A stretch of 64,000 nucleotides of DNA, from assembly GCA_947258655.1 (NCBI GenBank), contig CAMYJD010000004.1, positions 7,644 through 71,643 on the forward strand. The letters are read 5' to 3'. The number at the start of each line of letters is the position of its first letter. The first letter of the stretch is position 1. The notes beneath the pieces are model-generated. The model did no database searches. It saw nothing but the letters and a program-made list of their open reading frames with translations, and had not been told where the DNA came from. The translations under genes were made by a program, and so were the position numbers. Positions 7,516 through 18,256 of the stretch are shown one piece after another. This DNA comes from an uncultured Gammaproteobacteria bacterium. Its GTDB lineage: Bacteria > Pseudomonadota > Gammaproteobacteria > JAADHQ01.

Positions 7516-9570
7516 ATGACCATAGACCTCTCCCAATTTCATGCGATCTTTCTTGAAGAAAGCTTCGAAGGGCTTCAGGTAATGGAGTCCAGTTTATTGA
7601 ATATGATTGAAGGCGAAACTGATGTCGATATTATAAATAACATCTTCAGGGCGGCGCATTCTATAAAAGGTGGTAGTGCTACATTCGGCTTTAGTAACGT
7701 TGCAGCTCTTACGCATGTTTTGGAAACCTTGCTGGATGAATTTAGAAGTGATAAACGTATTGTTACTAAAGACCTTATTAGCTTGCTATTGGAGTCAGTG
7801 GATTGCGTGCGTGACATGCTATCTGCGATTCAGGATGGTGGTAAATATAATGAATCCAGTGCTATTGAGGTGCAGAATAAACTGCAGCAGGTGCTAACAG
7901 GAGAAATACTTTCAATTAATAATCCTGATGAAGCAGAGGAAATAGAGTCAGACGTGCAAGGGTGGAGGATTTTATTTTCACCATATCCCAGCATGCTGCA
8001 GAATGGTAATGATCCTTTCCGCATTATCAGGGAAATTCAGTCACTGGGATCGGTCAAGATCGAGGTTGACCTGGAAAAACTCCCAATATTAGCAGAGTTG
8101 GACCCGGAAGATTGCTATCTTTCCTGGGAAATACTATTGCATGCAGCCGTTTCAAAAGATGAAATTAATGAAGTTTTTGAATGGGTAATTGACGACTGCG
8201 ATCTGAAAATAGAGCCCATCGGCTCAGATGTAGTTATTCAAGATACTGATAATGAGATTATAGAAGAAATGCTGTCAACGGCAGCAAACGCACGAGATGA
8301 TGTAGTAAAGGGTGATCAGGAATCAGAATCACTTTCTCGATTAAGTCCTGAAGTTAAACATAAAAGAACCACTAATAGCGGTTCGATCAGGGTTGGTATC
8401 GATAAAGTAGATGAAATGATCAATATGGTTAGTGAGCTGGTTATTACTCAATCCATGTTGGGGCAGCTGGGTGAAGACTTTACTATGGTCGATATTGAAA
8501 AACTGAAAGAAGGATTATGTCAACTTGAGCGGAATACGCGAGAATTACAGGAAAGTGTTATGCGTATTCGCATGTTACCCATTAGTTTCGTGTTCAATCG
8601 CTTCCCTAGAATGATACGTGACTTGAGTAATGAGCTTGGTAAACAAGTTGAATTAAGATTGTCAGGCGAACAGACGGAAGTAGATAAAACTGTCATGGAA
8701 AAAATAGGTGATCCGTTGATTCATCTTGTGCGTAATTCCCTGGATCATGGCCTGGAAAAGCCGGATATCAGGGTTGCTAATGGTAAGCCTGAAATCGGAA
8801 TATTACACTTGAATGCCTATCATAAGGGTGGAAGCATAATTATAGAAATATCAGACGATGGCGCGGGTCTTGATAGGGACAAAATACGTAATAAGGCAAT
8901 CCAGAATGGCTTAATAGCCGATGATGATATCCTGACAGACGAGAAAATATATGACCTGATATTTCAGGCCGGTTTTTCTACTGCCGATCAAGTGAGTGAT
9001 GTGTCTGGACGGGGTGTGGGTATGGATGTCGTCAGAAAAAATATTCGAGAGCTAGGTGGAAGCATTGTTATCAAGTCTACACCAGGAGAAGGATCAAAGA
9101 TAACCATTCACCTGCCATTAACATTAGCAATAATGGATGGACAATTAGTCCGTGTTGGCGATGAGATATATATTATCCCGCTTGTTTCCATAATAGAATC
9201 ACTACAAATCAAGCCGGAAAAAGTCAAGTCCATTACTGGAAAAATGGAACTGTATAAGTTGCGCGAAGAGTATCTTAATATAACTCGTTTGTACCAGTTA
9301 TTTACACTTACGCCGGATAGTGAAGACATCAATGACGGTTTGCTAGTGGTTGTTGAGGGTGATGGTGCCAAGGTTGGATTATATGTTGATGAATTGCTTG
9401 GCCAGCAACAAGTGGTTATCAAGAGTCTTGAGACAAATTACAAACATATTAATGGAGTATCAGGTGCGACTATTCTAGGTGATGGAACTGTGGCGATGAT
9501 ATTAGATGTTCCAGGACTGATCGCTATTTCCAAAGATAGAGCAGAAAACACAGTCGAACGAGTTGCATGA
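7516..9570 (+). CDS. cheA: Chemotaxis histidine kinase CheA
   Basis: Full-length CheA of 684 residues. The Hpt (P1) domain holds the phospho-accepting H48 in A-A-H-S-I-K-G-G. A linker region follows, then dimerisation and ATPase domains with the N box (H-L-V-R-N-S-L-D-H-G), the G1 box (D-D-G-A-G-L) and the G2 box (G-R-G-V-G-M-D-V-V). The C-terminal P5 regulatory domain is CheW-like. It phosphorylates CheY and CheB in response to receptor state. It starts seven bases after cheY and ends nine bases before cheW, so the three are co-translated. Confidence 0.95.
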   Translation: MTIDLSQFHAIFLEESFEGLQVMESSLLNMIEGETDVDIINNIFRAAHSIKGGSATFGFSNVAALTHVLETLLDEFRSDKRIVTKDLISLLLESVDCVRDMLSAIQDGGKYNESSAIEVQNKLQQVLTGEILSINNPDEAEEIESDVQGWRILFSPYPSMLQNGNDPFRIIREIQSLGSVKIEVDLEKLPILAELDPEDCYLSWEILLHAAVSKDEINEVFEWVIDDCDLKIEPIGSDVVIQDTDNEIIEEMLSTAANARDDVVKGDQESESLSRLSPEVKHKRTTNSGSIRVGIDKVDEMINMVSELVITQSMLGQLGEDFTMVDIEKLKEGLCQLERNTRELQESVMRIRMLPISFVFNRFPRMIRDLSNELGKQVELRLSGEQTEVDKTVMEKIGDPLIHLVRNSLDHGLEKPDIRVANGKPEIGILHLNAYHKGGSIIIEISDDGAGLDRDKIRNKAIQNGLIADDDILTDEKIYDLIFQAGFSTADQVSDVSGRGVGMDVVRKNIRELGGSIVIKSTPGEGSKITIHLPLTLAIMDGQLVRVGDEIYIIPLVSIIESLQIKPEKVKSITGKMELYKLREEYLNITRLYQLFTLTPDSEDINDGLLVVVEGDGAKVGLYVDELLGQQQVVIKSLETNYKHINGVSGATILGDGTVAMILDVPGLIAISKDRAENTVERVA

Positions 9571-9579
9571 GGAGGTGAT

Positions 9580-10095
9580 ATGTCAGCATTAGAAACAGTA
9601 GATGTTAACACGAATTATGATGTTGGCGAAGGTGCTGAAAATCAATATCTGACATTTATGTTAATGGGTGAAGAATACGGCGTCGATATCTTGCGTGTTC
9701 AGGAGATCCGCTGTTGGCAAACTGTAACTACATTGCCCAATGCGCCGGTATATGTGAAGGGTGTCGTCAATATCAGGGGTTCCATCGTGCCGGTCGTTGA
9801 TTTAAGAATGCGTTTTGGTATGGAGGAAGTTGAGTATACCCCGGTTACTGTCGTGATAGTTGTAAAAGTACTTAACGAAGAAGGACGTGAACGTGTAATG
9901 GGTGTGGTTGTTGATACCGTATCAGACACTTACATTATTCCAGAAGAAAATATGAAGCCAGCCCCTGAATTCGGTGACAGTATAGATTTAACCTGTGTCA
10001 AAGGTTTGGCTACAGTCAATGACAATATGCTTATATTGCTCGATATTGACCGTCTGTTGAACTCGGATGAGCTAACGGTACTGGAGCGGGGCTAA
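9580..10095 (+). CDS. cheW: Chemotaxis coupling protein CheW
   Basis: CheW of 171 residues linking receptors to CheA. The family pattern is clear: Y-L-T-F-M-L-x-G-E-E-Y-G-V-D-I-L-R-V-Q-E-I, then N-A-P-x-Y-V-K-G-V-V-N-I-R-G-S-I-V-P-V-V-D-L-R. AGGAGGTGAT, an almost perfect Shine-Dalgarno sequence, spans the gap from cheA, which suggests strong translation. A 230-base space follows before the receptor gene; it holds no gene that I can see. Confidence 0.95.
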   Translation: MSALETVDVNTNYDVGEGAENQYLTFMLMGEEYGVDILRVQEIRCWQTVTTLPNAPVYVKGVVNIRGSIVPVVDLRMRFGMEEVEYTPVTVVIVVKVLNEEGRERVMGVVVDTVSDTYIIPEENMKPAPEFGDSIDLTCVKGLATVNDNMLILLDIDRLLNSDELTVLERG

Positions 10096-10325
10096 GTAAC
10101 TTATGACTCGCTTAGCCATCATGGCTCATAATTACCGATAAAAAAACACTGAAAAATATGCACAATACAACAAGTAAAATTTCCTGTGAATTGGTAAGTG
10201 CAAATATTCTCAGAAATGAAAAATATTTGAAAAGATATAAGCAATATCAGTTGAAAATGTTAATTCAAAATGTCCTTGCCGGAATGGCCTGGAACGGTTG
10301 ATTGTAATCTGGAGTGTAGATAGTA

Positions 10326-13028
10326 ATGGCTACCAAGAAAAAAATGAATTTTGACCCATTGGTCTCGATGAGTAAAGAGAACGGTGCTGTGCGCAAAAAA
10401 CGCAGAAAAGGCAAAAAGATGAAAGGTCTTAATGCTGATCTACTTGAAAGTAGTTTTAATGCTTTGGCGCCACAAGGAGAGCTACTTGTAAGTAAATTTT
10501 ATGAAGAACTCTTCAAGAGGTATCCCTCAGTTCAATCTATGTTCAGTCAAACAACGCCCGAGTCACAGCAGGGAAAACTACTGGCTGCATTGAAATTAGT
10601 GGTTAAAAATAGTCGTAACCCTAAGGTGCTTAAGCGGGTGCTGACAGGGTTGGGCGAGAGACACCAGGCTATCGGTGCTTTAGCAGATCATTATCAGGCT
10701 GTTGCTAGTACATTACTTGATGTAATGTCAGAGATGTCAGGTGATCTATGGACGGATGATGTTGATAAAGCATGGCAAGATGCATTAGATAAAGTTTCTA
10801 AAATTATGATGAAGGCTTATTCATCAGAGGATGCTGATATGGTTACTACGGCAGTTATAGAAAATGACGAAGAAAAGGAAGCGAAGAGATTTAATGCTGT
10901 CGTTGATAATGCGATGACGCCGATCATGATGATCGACAGGGATTTGACTATAACTTACGTTAATAAATCGACAGTGGATTTACTATCGGAACATGAACTT
11001 ACATTAAAAGCATTGTATCCAAGTTTTTCAGTAGATACGCTGATTGGGACTTGTATTGATATATTTCATAGTAATCCTCTGCATCAGCGCCAGATGTTGG
11101 CGAACCCGAATAACCTGCCCTATTCTACTGATATTGTGATAGGTCCGTTAACGTTCAGAATCAATGTCACTGCTATGTATGATGAATCGGGGAATTACGT
11201 TGGCAATTCCCTTGAATGGTCCGATGTGACTTCAATGCGTGCAGCAGAAGATGAAGCTATACGTCTGAAGGGTACTGTAGATGCAGCCATGACAGCGATT
11301 ATGATGATCGACCGCGATTTTAATATAACGTATGTAAACGAGTCTACGCGCAGATTGTTTCGCAAGAATGAACAAGAATTAAAGCGGACCTTTCCAGGTT
11401 TTACGGCCAATAATCTGATCGGTGTAAATATTGATGTGTTCCATAAAAACCCGGATCATCAAAGACAACTGTTGTCAGACCCGAAAAATCTTCCCTATCA
11501 AACAGATATACAGGTAGGGGTTTTAAGATTCAACCTCAATGTTACAGCAATATTGGATTCTACTGGTAACTATATCGGTAACGCATTGGAATGGGATGAT
11601 GTTACAGATACCCGCAGACGTTTGGCAGATTCTGAAGGTAAAATCGCAGCAATTAACAAAGCCCAAGCTGTTATCGAGTTTGAGCTGGACGGAACCATTC
11701 AAACGGCTAATGAGAATTTTCTAGAAGCGACGGGTTATACCCTGGATGAAATACAGGGTCAGCACCACAGCATGTTTGTCGTACCGGAACAACGCGATAG
11801 TATCGAGTATCGTACGTTCTGGGAGAAGCTTGGTCGCGGTGAGTTTGACGATGGTCAGTACAAACGGATTGCTAAAGGTGGCAAGGAGGTATGGCTACAA
11901 GCTACATACAATCCGATTATCGATGCCAATGGCAAACCCTTTAAGGTCGTTAAATACGCGTCTGATATTACTGTACAGAAAAATACTGAATTTGAATTGC
12001 AACGTGTACTAGAAGAGTCGTCCAGGGTGATGGGCGCATTGAGTACAGGAGACCTGACAGAGCTGATGACGGGCGAATACTCAGGTGAATTTGCAGTGCT
12101 GCGTAATGCAGTTAATTCATCTATAACCAATTTGAAGAATATGGTCGGTGAGATCCTACAGTCCAGTGTTAATATCAGTACGGCATCAAGCGAAATCGCT
12201 CAAGGAAATGCAGATCTGAGTCAACGAACGGAGGAGCAGGCATCATCTCTGGAAGAAACGGCTTCAAGTATGGAGGAATTGACAGGTATTGTAAAACAGA
12301 ATGCGGAATATGCTGGTCAGGCAAATCAATTAGCTACTGGAGCCAGCTCTGAAGCAGAGAATGGTGGCAAGATAGTGCATAAGACGATTGAAGCCATGGC
12401 TGCCATTAGCAAAAGTAGCAAGGAAATTGCTGATATTATCGGTGTTATTGATGAGATTGCTTTCCAGACCAATCTGTTAGCTCTGAATGCAGCAGTTGAG
12501 GCTGCGAGGGCAGGAGAACAAGGCCGTGGCTTTGCGGTAGTTGCTGCAGAGGTTCGTAATCTGGCACAGCGTAGTGCATCCGCAGCGAAAGAAATTAAAT
12601 CACTGATAAAAAATAGTGTCGAAAAGGTTGATGAAGGCAATCGACTGGTAGATGAGTCTGGAATATCCTTGGAAGAGATAGTGACTTCGGTCAAGAAGGT
12701 CAGTGATATCATTGCCGAAATTGCAGCAGCCAGTCAGGAGCAATCTTCCGGCATTGACCAGATTAGCAGAGCAGTAACACAAATGGATGAGATGACTCAG
12801 CAAAATGCAGCATTAGTGGAAGAAGCAGCGGCCTCCAGTGAATCACTAGACGAACAGGCGAATGGCCTGAGTGAGCTGATGGAATTCTTTAATACAGGGC
12901 AAGAGCAAAAAGCTATCAAGACTCCAAGGAGGCCTGTAAGGGCTGAGAATGTCCGTTCAGAAATCAGGGCAGCGCCGATCAGGAAAAATAAACCTGTTGT
13001 AAATGATAACGAATGGGAAGAATTCTAA
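10326..13028 (+). CDS. Soluble globin-PAS-PAS-PAS methyl-accepting chemoreceptor
   Basis: Receptor of 900 residues with no membrane segment. Residues 23-33 are very basic. A globin domain spans about 36-165, with the pattern [10 protein letters not shown] and a likely proximal haem ligand H113 in G-E-R-H-Q-A-I-G. Two near-identical PAS domains (about 188-303 and 312-425) carry F-H-x-N-P-x-H-Q-R and a closing L-E-W-x-D-V-T, as in the haem PAS domains of Aer2. A third, ordinary PAS covers about 435-555. The signalling domain holds the conserved hairpin tip ([16 protein letters not shown]). The last five residues, E-W-E-E-F, fit the W-x-x-F tether that recruits CheR/CheB; Aer2 of P. aeruginosa ends in a similar peptide. 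The likely stimulus is oxygen or another haem ligand. Confidence 0.88.
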   Translation: MATKKKMNFDPLVSMSKENGAVRKKRRKGKKMKGLNADLLESSFNALAPQGELLVSKFYEELFKRYPSVQSMFSQTTPESQQGKLLAALKLVVKNSRNPKVLKRVLTGLGERHQAIGALADHYQAVASTLLDVMSEMSGDLWTDDVDKAWQDALDKVSKIMMKAYSSEDADMVTTAVIENDEEKEAKRFNAVVDNAMTPIMMIDRDLTITYVNKSTVDLLSEHELTLKALYPSFSVDTLIGTCIDIFHSNPLHQRQMLANPNNLPYSTDIVIGPLTFRINVTAMYDESGNYVGNSLEWSDVTSMRAAEDEAIRLKGTVDAAMTAIMMIDRDFNITYVNESTRRLFRKNEQELKRTFPGFTANNLIGVNIDVFHKNPDHQRQLLSDPKNLPYQTDIQVGVLRFNLNVTAILDSTGNYIGNALEWDDVTDTRRRLADSEGKIAAINKAQAVIEFELDGTIQTANENFLEATGYTLDEIQGQHHSMFVVPEQRDSIEYRTFWEKLGRGEFDDGQYKRIAKGGKEVWLQATYNPIIDANGKPFKVVKYASDITVQKNTEFELQRVLEESSRVMGALSTGDLTELMTGEYSGEFAVLRNAVNSSITNLKNMVGEILQSSVNISTASSEIAQGNADLSQRTEEQASSLEETASSMEELTGIVKQNAEYAGQANQLATGASSEAENGGKIVHKTIEAMAAISKSSKEIADIIGVIDEIAFQTNLLALNAAVEAARAGEQGRGFAVVAAEVRNLAQRSASAAKEIKSLIKNSVEKVDEGNRLVDESGISLEEIVTSVKKVSDIIAEIAAASQEQSSGIDQISRAVTQMDEMTQQNAALVEEAAASSESLDEQANGLSELMEFFNTGQEQKAIKTPRRPVRAENVRSEIRAAPIRKNKPVVNDNEWEEF

Positions 13029-13124
13029 CCTTTGAAGTTATTATGATAAATGCAGTATTAGGGAAGAGTCGTTACAGGGTTGGTGTATTTACGCTTGTAT
13101 TGCCAGTACCGTGGAGTATCAGAA

Positions 13125-13961
13125 GTGGTTCGTGGTCGTGAGTTCAATCTAACAGATAGAGACTTTAGTTATATACAGAAGCTAGTCATTGATAAAACTG
13201 GTATAGTTTTAAGTGATGCCAAGTATAATATGGTATATAGTCGTTTGACCAAGCGACTGCGATCATTATCTCTTCCTGATTTTTCATCATATTGTCAATT
13301 GTTAAAAGATTGTAGTGGCAATGAATTTAATAATTTTGTGAATGCTATTACAACTAACCTGACTTTCTTCTACAGGGAGCAGCATCATTTTGATTATGTG
13401 ATAAATCATCTTATTCCATACTGGAAGAAGGTTCGTAGCAAGGAAAGGCGTATCAGAATATGGTCTGCAGGTTGTTCTACGGGAGAAGAGCCCTACTCGA
13501 TTGCTATTACCTTGCTCGAACACTTTGATGATATCAAGCACTGGGATGTTAAAATCCTGGCGACTGACCTGGACAGCAATGTCGTGAGTCAGGCAAAAAA
13601 AGGAATCTATACCCGTGATCGTATAGATGGTCTGCAAGGTAGTTTAGTCAAAAAATGGTTCAAGAGGGGAAGAGGAACACACGATGGAATGGTCAGGGTT
13701 GTCCCGGCCTTGCAGGAGCTGATTACCTTTAAGCAGTTAAACTTGCTTGAAAGTTGGCCTTTCTATGGCAGCTTCGATCTTATATTCTGCAGGAACGTGT
13801 TGATTTACTTCAATAAAGCTACTCAAAAGGAGTTGGCAGAGCGGTATGCAAATATTATGCAGGATGATGCTACGCTTTTTCTCGGTCATGCAGAAAGTTT
13901 GTTTAAAGTCAGCCAACGTTTTAAATCGCTAGGCAATACGATTTATCACAAGGTAATTTAA
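13125..13961 (+). CDS. cheR: Chemotaxis protein methyltransferase CheR
   Basis: Methylates receptor glutamates using S-adenosylmethionine. The N-terminal helical domain is followed by a Rossmann fold with the SAM motif W-S-A-G-C-S-T-G-E-E-P-Y-S, and F-C-R-N-V-L-I-Y-F, both hallmarks of CheR. I prefer the GTG at 13125: GGAG at 13113-13116 is eight bases upstream and the protein then begins in the normal place. An in-frame TTG at 13080 would add 15 residues without support. The stop overlaps the cheD start by one base. The upstream receptor ends with a CheR-binding pentapeptide. Confidence 0.92.
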   Translation: MVRGREFNLTDRDFSYIQKLVIDKTGIVLSDAKYNMVYSRLTKRLRSLSLPDFSSYCQLLKDCSGNEFNNFVNAITTNLTFFYREQHHFDYVINHLIPYWKKVRSKERRIRIWSAGCSTGEEPYSIAITLLEHFDDIKHWDVKILATDLDSNVVSQAKKGIYTRDRIDGLQGSLVKKWFKRGRGTHDGMVRVVPALQELITFKQLNLLESWPFYGSFDLIFCRNVLIYFNKATQKELAERYANIMQDDATLFLGHAESLFKVSQRFKSLGNTIYHKVI

Positions 13962-14605
13962 TGCTAGATTTATTAGAAAGATGCAATAATTTGCCTGCGC
14001 TGTCAGTAAAAGGCTTTTCTCATATCAATCGTTTTTATGATCGTGCGCGTCGCTGTATATCAGCGAAAATATTACCAGGAGAATATTATGTGACGATTGC
14101 AGATGAACATATCGTCACGGTGTTAGGATCGTGTGTATCTGCCTGTATTAGAGATAAAGTTTTCGGGATCGGTGGTATGAATCACTTTATGCTGCCCAGA
14201 GATTATAAGGAATGTGATCCGGAAAAGTTTAATATAAGTGATGCGGCACGTTATGGTAACTATGCCATGGAGCATCTGATCAACACCATACTTAAAAATG
14301 GTGGTCGCAGGGAAAATCTTGAAGTCAAGATAGTCGGTGGGGCTAAGATCATCGCTAATATGAGTGACATAGGGCAGAGGAATGTCCAATTCGTCAAGGA
14401 TTATCTTGAGACCGAAGGTTTGACACTGCTTGGTGAAGATGTCGGTGATGTCTATCCACGCAAGGTTGATTATTATCCCTCGACGGGTAAGGTCAGGGTC
14501 AAGAAGTTGCGATCTGTACATAATGATACTCTTGTGGACCGTGAAACTGTATATGCCAACGCTATTGAACAGAAACCGGTGGTAGGCGATATTGAACTAT
14601 TTTAA
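13961..14605 (+). CDS. cheD: Chemoreceptor glutamine deamidase CheD
   Basis: CheD converts receptor glutamines to glutamates and can stimulate CheC-type phosphatases. The catalytic cysteine is C58 in V-L-G-S-C-V-S-A-C-I and the histidine is H75 in G-G-M-N-H-F-M-L-P. The length of 214 residues is normal. The ATG shares its first base with the TAA of cheR. No cheC or cheX gene is in the window. Confidence 0.93.
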   Translation: MLDLLERCNNLPALSVKGFSHINRFYDRARRCISAKILPGEYYVTIADEHIVTVLGSCVSACIRDKVFGIGGMNHFMLPRDYKECDPEKFNISDAARYGNYAMEHLINTILKNGGRRENLEVKIVGGAKIIANMSDIGQRNVQFVKDYLETEGLTLLGEDVGDVYPRKVDYYPSTGKVRVKKLRSVHNDTLVDRETVYANAIEQKPVVGDIELF

Positions 14606-14618
14606 TAAAGGCTAGGGA

Positions 14619-15695
14619 ATGTCTCGTATACGTGTATTGATAGTTGATGACTCTGCATTAGTTCGGCAACTGCTGACAGAAATACTGTCATCAGACAAAG
14701 AGCTAGAGGTAGTAGGTACTGCCTCCGATCCATATGTGGCCAGAGATAAAATTAAGGAGTTGAGGCCAGATGTGCTAACACTTGATGTTGAAATGCCAAA
14801 AATGGATGGCATTACCTTTCTCGGTAATTTGATGCGTCTTAGACCGATGCCTGTAGTGATGGTTTCTACACTTACCGAAGACGGAGCAGATGTCACCCTA
14901 CGTGCTCTGGAATTGGGTGCAATTGATTTTGTTGCTAAGCCAAAAATAGATCTTGCCAATACATTACATGAATATACCGATGTGATTGTTAGCAAGGTCA
15001 AGACTGCATCATCAGCCAATGTGCATGCATTGGAAGCAATTGTCGAGAAGAAAAAGGTAGTACCAAAGCTTTCTGCAGATGCAGTATTGGTCAAGGAAAA
15101 CTTACCTCATTATACTACCACCGATAAAATTATCGCTTTAGGAGCATCGACCGGAGGAACTGAGGCCATTAAGGATATTTTGCTTAAACTACCTGTCGAT
15201 TCTCCTGGTGTAGTCATAACTCAGCATATTCCAGGTAATTTTAGTGCTACTTTTGCAAAGCGCATGAACTCGATATGTAAAATGGTGGTGTGTGAAGCGA
15301 TTGATGGTCAGCAAATACTAAAAGGTCATGTCTATATTGCACCAGGGGATCAACACCTACTCGTAGATCGTAGAGGTACGAAATATATATGTAGGCTTAA
15401 TGATGGACCTTCTGTTAACCGGCATAAGCCATCCGTTGATGTCCTGTTTCGATCTGTCGCCCAATGTGCTGGACATAATGCTGTCGGTGTTATCCTCACA
15501 GGTATGGGGGACGATGGCGCTTCTGGTTTGCTAGAAATGCATGAGGCAGGTTCACAGACAATAGCGCAGGATGAAAAGTCCAGTGTGATTTGGGGTATGC
15601 CTGGACAGGCAGTAAAAATAGGTGCTGTAGAGCATGTTGTACCATTGAAAAAAATATCGCAGAAAATTATGGCATTAATTCAGAAGGACGAGTGA
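14619..15695 (+). CDS. cheB: Chemotaxis methylesterase/deamidase CheB
   Basis: Receiver domain plus methylesterase domain, 358 residues. The phospho-acceptor is D56 in [12 protein letters not shown]. The esterase domain has the nucleophile serine in L-G-A-S-T-G-G-T-E, the histidine in I-T-Q-H-I-P, and the aspartate near G-M-G-D-D-G-A. It removes methyl groups from the receptor and is activated by CheA. It closes the che operon; I see no clear terminator in the 108 bases before the convergent cyclase gene. Confidence 0.95.
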   Translation: MSRIRVLIVDDSALVRQLLTEILSSDKELEVVGTASDPYVARDKIKELRPDVLTLDVEMPKMDGITFLGNLMRLRPMPVVMVSTLTEDGADVTLRALELGAIDFVAKPKIDLANTLHEYTDVIVSKVKTASSANVHALEAIVEKKKVVPKLSADAVLVKENLPHYTTTDKIIALGASTGGTEAIKDILLKLPVDSPGVVITQHIPGNFSATFAKRMNSICKMVVCEAIDGQQILKGHVYIAPGDQHLLVDRRGTKYICRLNDGPSVNRHKPSVDVLFRSVAQCAGHNAVGVILTGMGDDGASGLLEMHEAGSQTIAQDEKSSVIWGMPGQAVKIGAVEHVVPLKKISQKIMALIQKDE

Positions 15696-15803
15696 GTATC
15701 CTGAATGTTTCGATTCACCTACATTATTAGTTATAAAGTGAACATTAAGCAGTCAGGGTGCTAATGCCTTTTACGAGGTATTTCTAGTAGATGCAAGCGA
15801 TAG

Positions 15804-17066
15804 TTATTTACATCGTGTAACTTTGTTCCTTCCGCCTTCTTTGGATTCGTATAATGCGGAATCCGCATCATTGATCATATTTTCCAGCGTGTTGCCCGTT
15901 TCCGTACAACATCCAATGCTAATGGTCATCTTAATAACAGTACCCTCTATGATTAATGGCGTATTCATGACCGCTAATCTGATCCGCTCCAATAATGACT
16001 CAACAAATGAATCCGTCACGTTAACAGCTAATATGCAAAATTCCTCTCCACCCATTCGTGCTAAAATATCGGATTTACGCAATTGTGAACCAATAATAGT
16101 AGAAACATGCTTCAAAGCTTGATCGCCTATATAATGGCCATGTTCATCGTTAATACGCTTAAAATGGTCTATATCGATCATAGAAGACATTAACGTAATA
16201 TTGTTACGCACTGCATTTTGATGTAGCTTTTCACCAGTTTCAAAAACATATTTTCTATTATAAAGCCCCGTTAGATAATCTTTGGTGGCTGCATCCCTCA
16301 TTTGGCGATAATTCACATTGGCATCTACGTTTTGATTGATACGGCAATAGAATTCTTCTTCTAGAAATGGCCTGTTAATGAAATCATTTGCACCTGCTTT
16401 TAGTAATTTTACAGATACCATGCCCCCGCCACTTGCAGATATACCAATTATACCTAACTCATCACGTGAATATATTTCTCTCACTTTGGATATGAATTCT
16501 ATGCCATCCATTTTTGGCATATTGTAATCAGTAACGATTAATATAATGCCATCATATTCATCTAGCTTGTCTAGTGCATCGGCTCCATCACACGCCTCTA
16601 CGATGTTATAGAAATGACTCTCTAATAAAGTCCGAATGTGGGCACGTGATGATACTGAGTCATCAACTATGAGTATGCTCCTTTCTGCGTTGTCTCTTAG
16701 GCGGTTTACTGTCGAAATAAGGTACTCAATTTCATTTAAATTTTGTTTCACTACATAATCAATAACACCTTTTTCCATCATTGCATCATGCGTATTGTCG
16801 CTGAGTGAGCCCGTAAGGACGATGATGGGTATTCCCAGACTCTGGATATAGTCAACAATTTCTCCATTGGGCGCATCTGGCAAATTAAGGTCTAGAATAG
16901 CGAGAAACGTGTCATCAGCATGATGAGTCATAATCTCTTCAGCCTGTTTCATAGTAAAGGCAGATATCACATCAATTTTTAATTGCTCGGTTAAGCTATG
17001 CGCCAGCAGTTCATTTATTGCGCGGCTATCTTCAACTATTAATATTGTTTTTGCTTTGATTTCCAT
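15804..17066 (-). CDS. Dual-receiver diguanylate cyclase (REC-REC-GGDEF)
   Basis: Makes cyclic di-GMP from GTP when phosphorylated. Receiver 1 spans about 5-120 (Asp in L-A-I-L-D-L-N-L-P), receiver 2 about 128-245 (Asp in V-T-D-Y-N-M-P-K-M-D-G). The GGDEF domain follows, with the active loop M-G-G-E-E-F and an intact allosteric inhibition site R-K-S-D five residues before it. It converges on cheB and sits next to a broken PilZ (c-di-GMP receptor) gene, so chemotaxis and c-di-GMP signalling meet here. A GTCGATAA sequence upstream (minus strand, 17140-17147) resembles a sigma-28 -10 without a matching -35. Confidence 0.92.
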   Translation of the reverse strand: MEIKAKTILIVEDSRAINELLAHSLTEQLKIDVISAFTMKQAEEIMTHHADDTFLAILDLNLPDAPNGEIVDYIQSLGIPIIVLTGSLSDNTHDAMMEKGVIDYVVKQNLNEIEYLISTVNRLRDNAERSILIVDDSVSSRAHIRTLLESHFYNIVEACDGADALDKLDEYDGIILIVTDYNMPKMDGIEFISKVREIYSRDELGIIGISASGGGMVSVKLLKAGANDFINRPFLEEEFYCRINQNVDANVNYRQMRDAATKDYLTGLYNRKYVFETGEKLHQNAVRNNITLMSSMIDIDHFKRINDEHGHYIGDQALKHVSTIIGSQLRKSDILARMGGEEFCILAVNVTDSFVESLLERIRLAVMNTPLIIEGTVIKMTISIGCCTETGNTLENMINDADSALYESKEGGRNKVTRCK

Positions 17067-18256
17067 AGACCATTGCGCCTCTAGAGTAGAGATCCAAATA
17101 AAATCAGTGAGTGTAAGATGAATTACAGACCTTTTAGTATTATCGACAATTTAGCTATATTATAAATAACTCAGAGGTGTGTTTAACGAATGTTTACATT
17201 ATCGGCGCAATAAATGGAAAAATGACTATCAAAAAACTTGCGGTCAATTTCCAGTAGAATATAAGGAATCGCTTATAGCGCCTAGGCCATAGAAACACAG
17301 AAGACAATAAATAAAATGATGTAGAATAATTGTCATACTCATGCCTAGATGCATCGCTTGACGGAAAAAAAGACAACTTCTAGGATGAAATGGAAAGCAA
17401 CAACCAAGTATTTTTACTTGCAGGTTATTTGCAACATTCAGGGGGCCTTTTGATATATATCCTTGAAGCTGCTTACACCAAAAAACAACCAGAAAATACT
17501 AAGAAATCTAGCTAATGAAATCATACCGATTCAACGGTGCATAGTAATTGAAAGTCTACTTAAAAATATGGAAATACCTTATCAATTCTGTAGCTGAAAC
17601 AAGACAAAAGGAAATGTATTTTAGGGAGAGAGTAAGGAATTGTCTTGCCGGGGTAGACTCTGCATATTTTTCAGCGTGGAAATAATCGTTCAGTAATATT
17701 CTCTATCATTATTACAAATACGTAGATGATATGTAATATCAGATCTTCAACAATAGAAATATTGATACGGTTATGCAAGTTTATAGATAGGGATCTAATC
17801 GAGTTAGATCCGTCGGTAAACCAGGTCTGGGTACGGTGAGAACAAAAAAGTGAGACGTTTAAGACTCGCAGTCTTGATGAGCTTTCAAGTGCTCTGCACC
17901 CTTGAATCCTTAGTAACATGCCAAGAGAAGATCGCTTCTTGCTACCGTAATTCCTGTTTGTCACCCGTTCCTGTCAGGTAATTATAATTAACTGAATGAA
18001 CTGGCTGTGAATTATGCTGCCCATTTTATCGGTGAAAAGGGTGGCTTATGAATTTAAATCGTTTATTATAATGATATAAATAATATCAATAGTCAAGATT
18101 GATCCGACCCGGTTATATCCAATTTGTCAGTATGGATATATGATAATTTATGAAACTGCGCCTATAGTGTAATTTTCAGATAAGATGTTTTTCATCTTGT
18201 TTCTTTGACGAAAAATAATATAAGTGGGATCTAGATGAAAGTTAGGATTAGTTAAT
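17067..18256. other. 1.2-kb AT-rich region without a convincing gene
   Basis: Open frames here are short and do not resemble any family I know. One 41-codon plus-strand frame near 17393 runs beside another frame that reads like a helical protein up to about 17594; together they could be a decayed gene, but the evidence is thin. No RNA gene or repeat was recognised. The right end holds the upstream region of the PilZ gene. Confidence 0.4.

Noticed and set aside
17140-17147. GTCGATAA upstream of the diguanylate cyclase as a sigma-28 promoter
   Set aside because: Good -10 match but no -35 at 15 bases.
17671-17964. 97-codon minus-strand frame in the 1.2-kb gap
   Set aside because: No site, no known family, mixed composition; likely chance.
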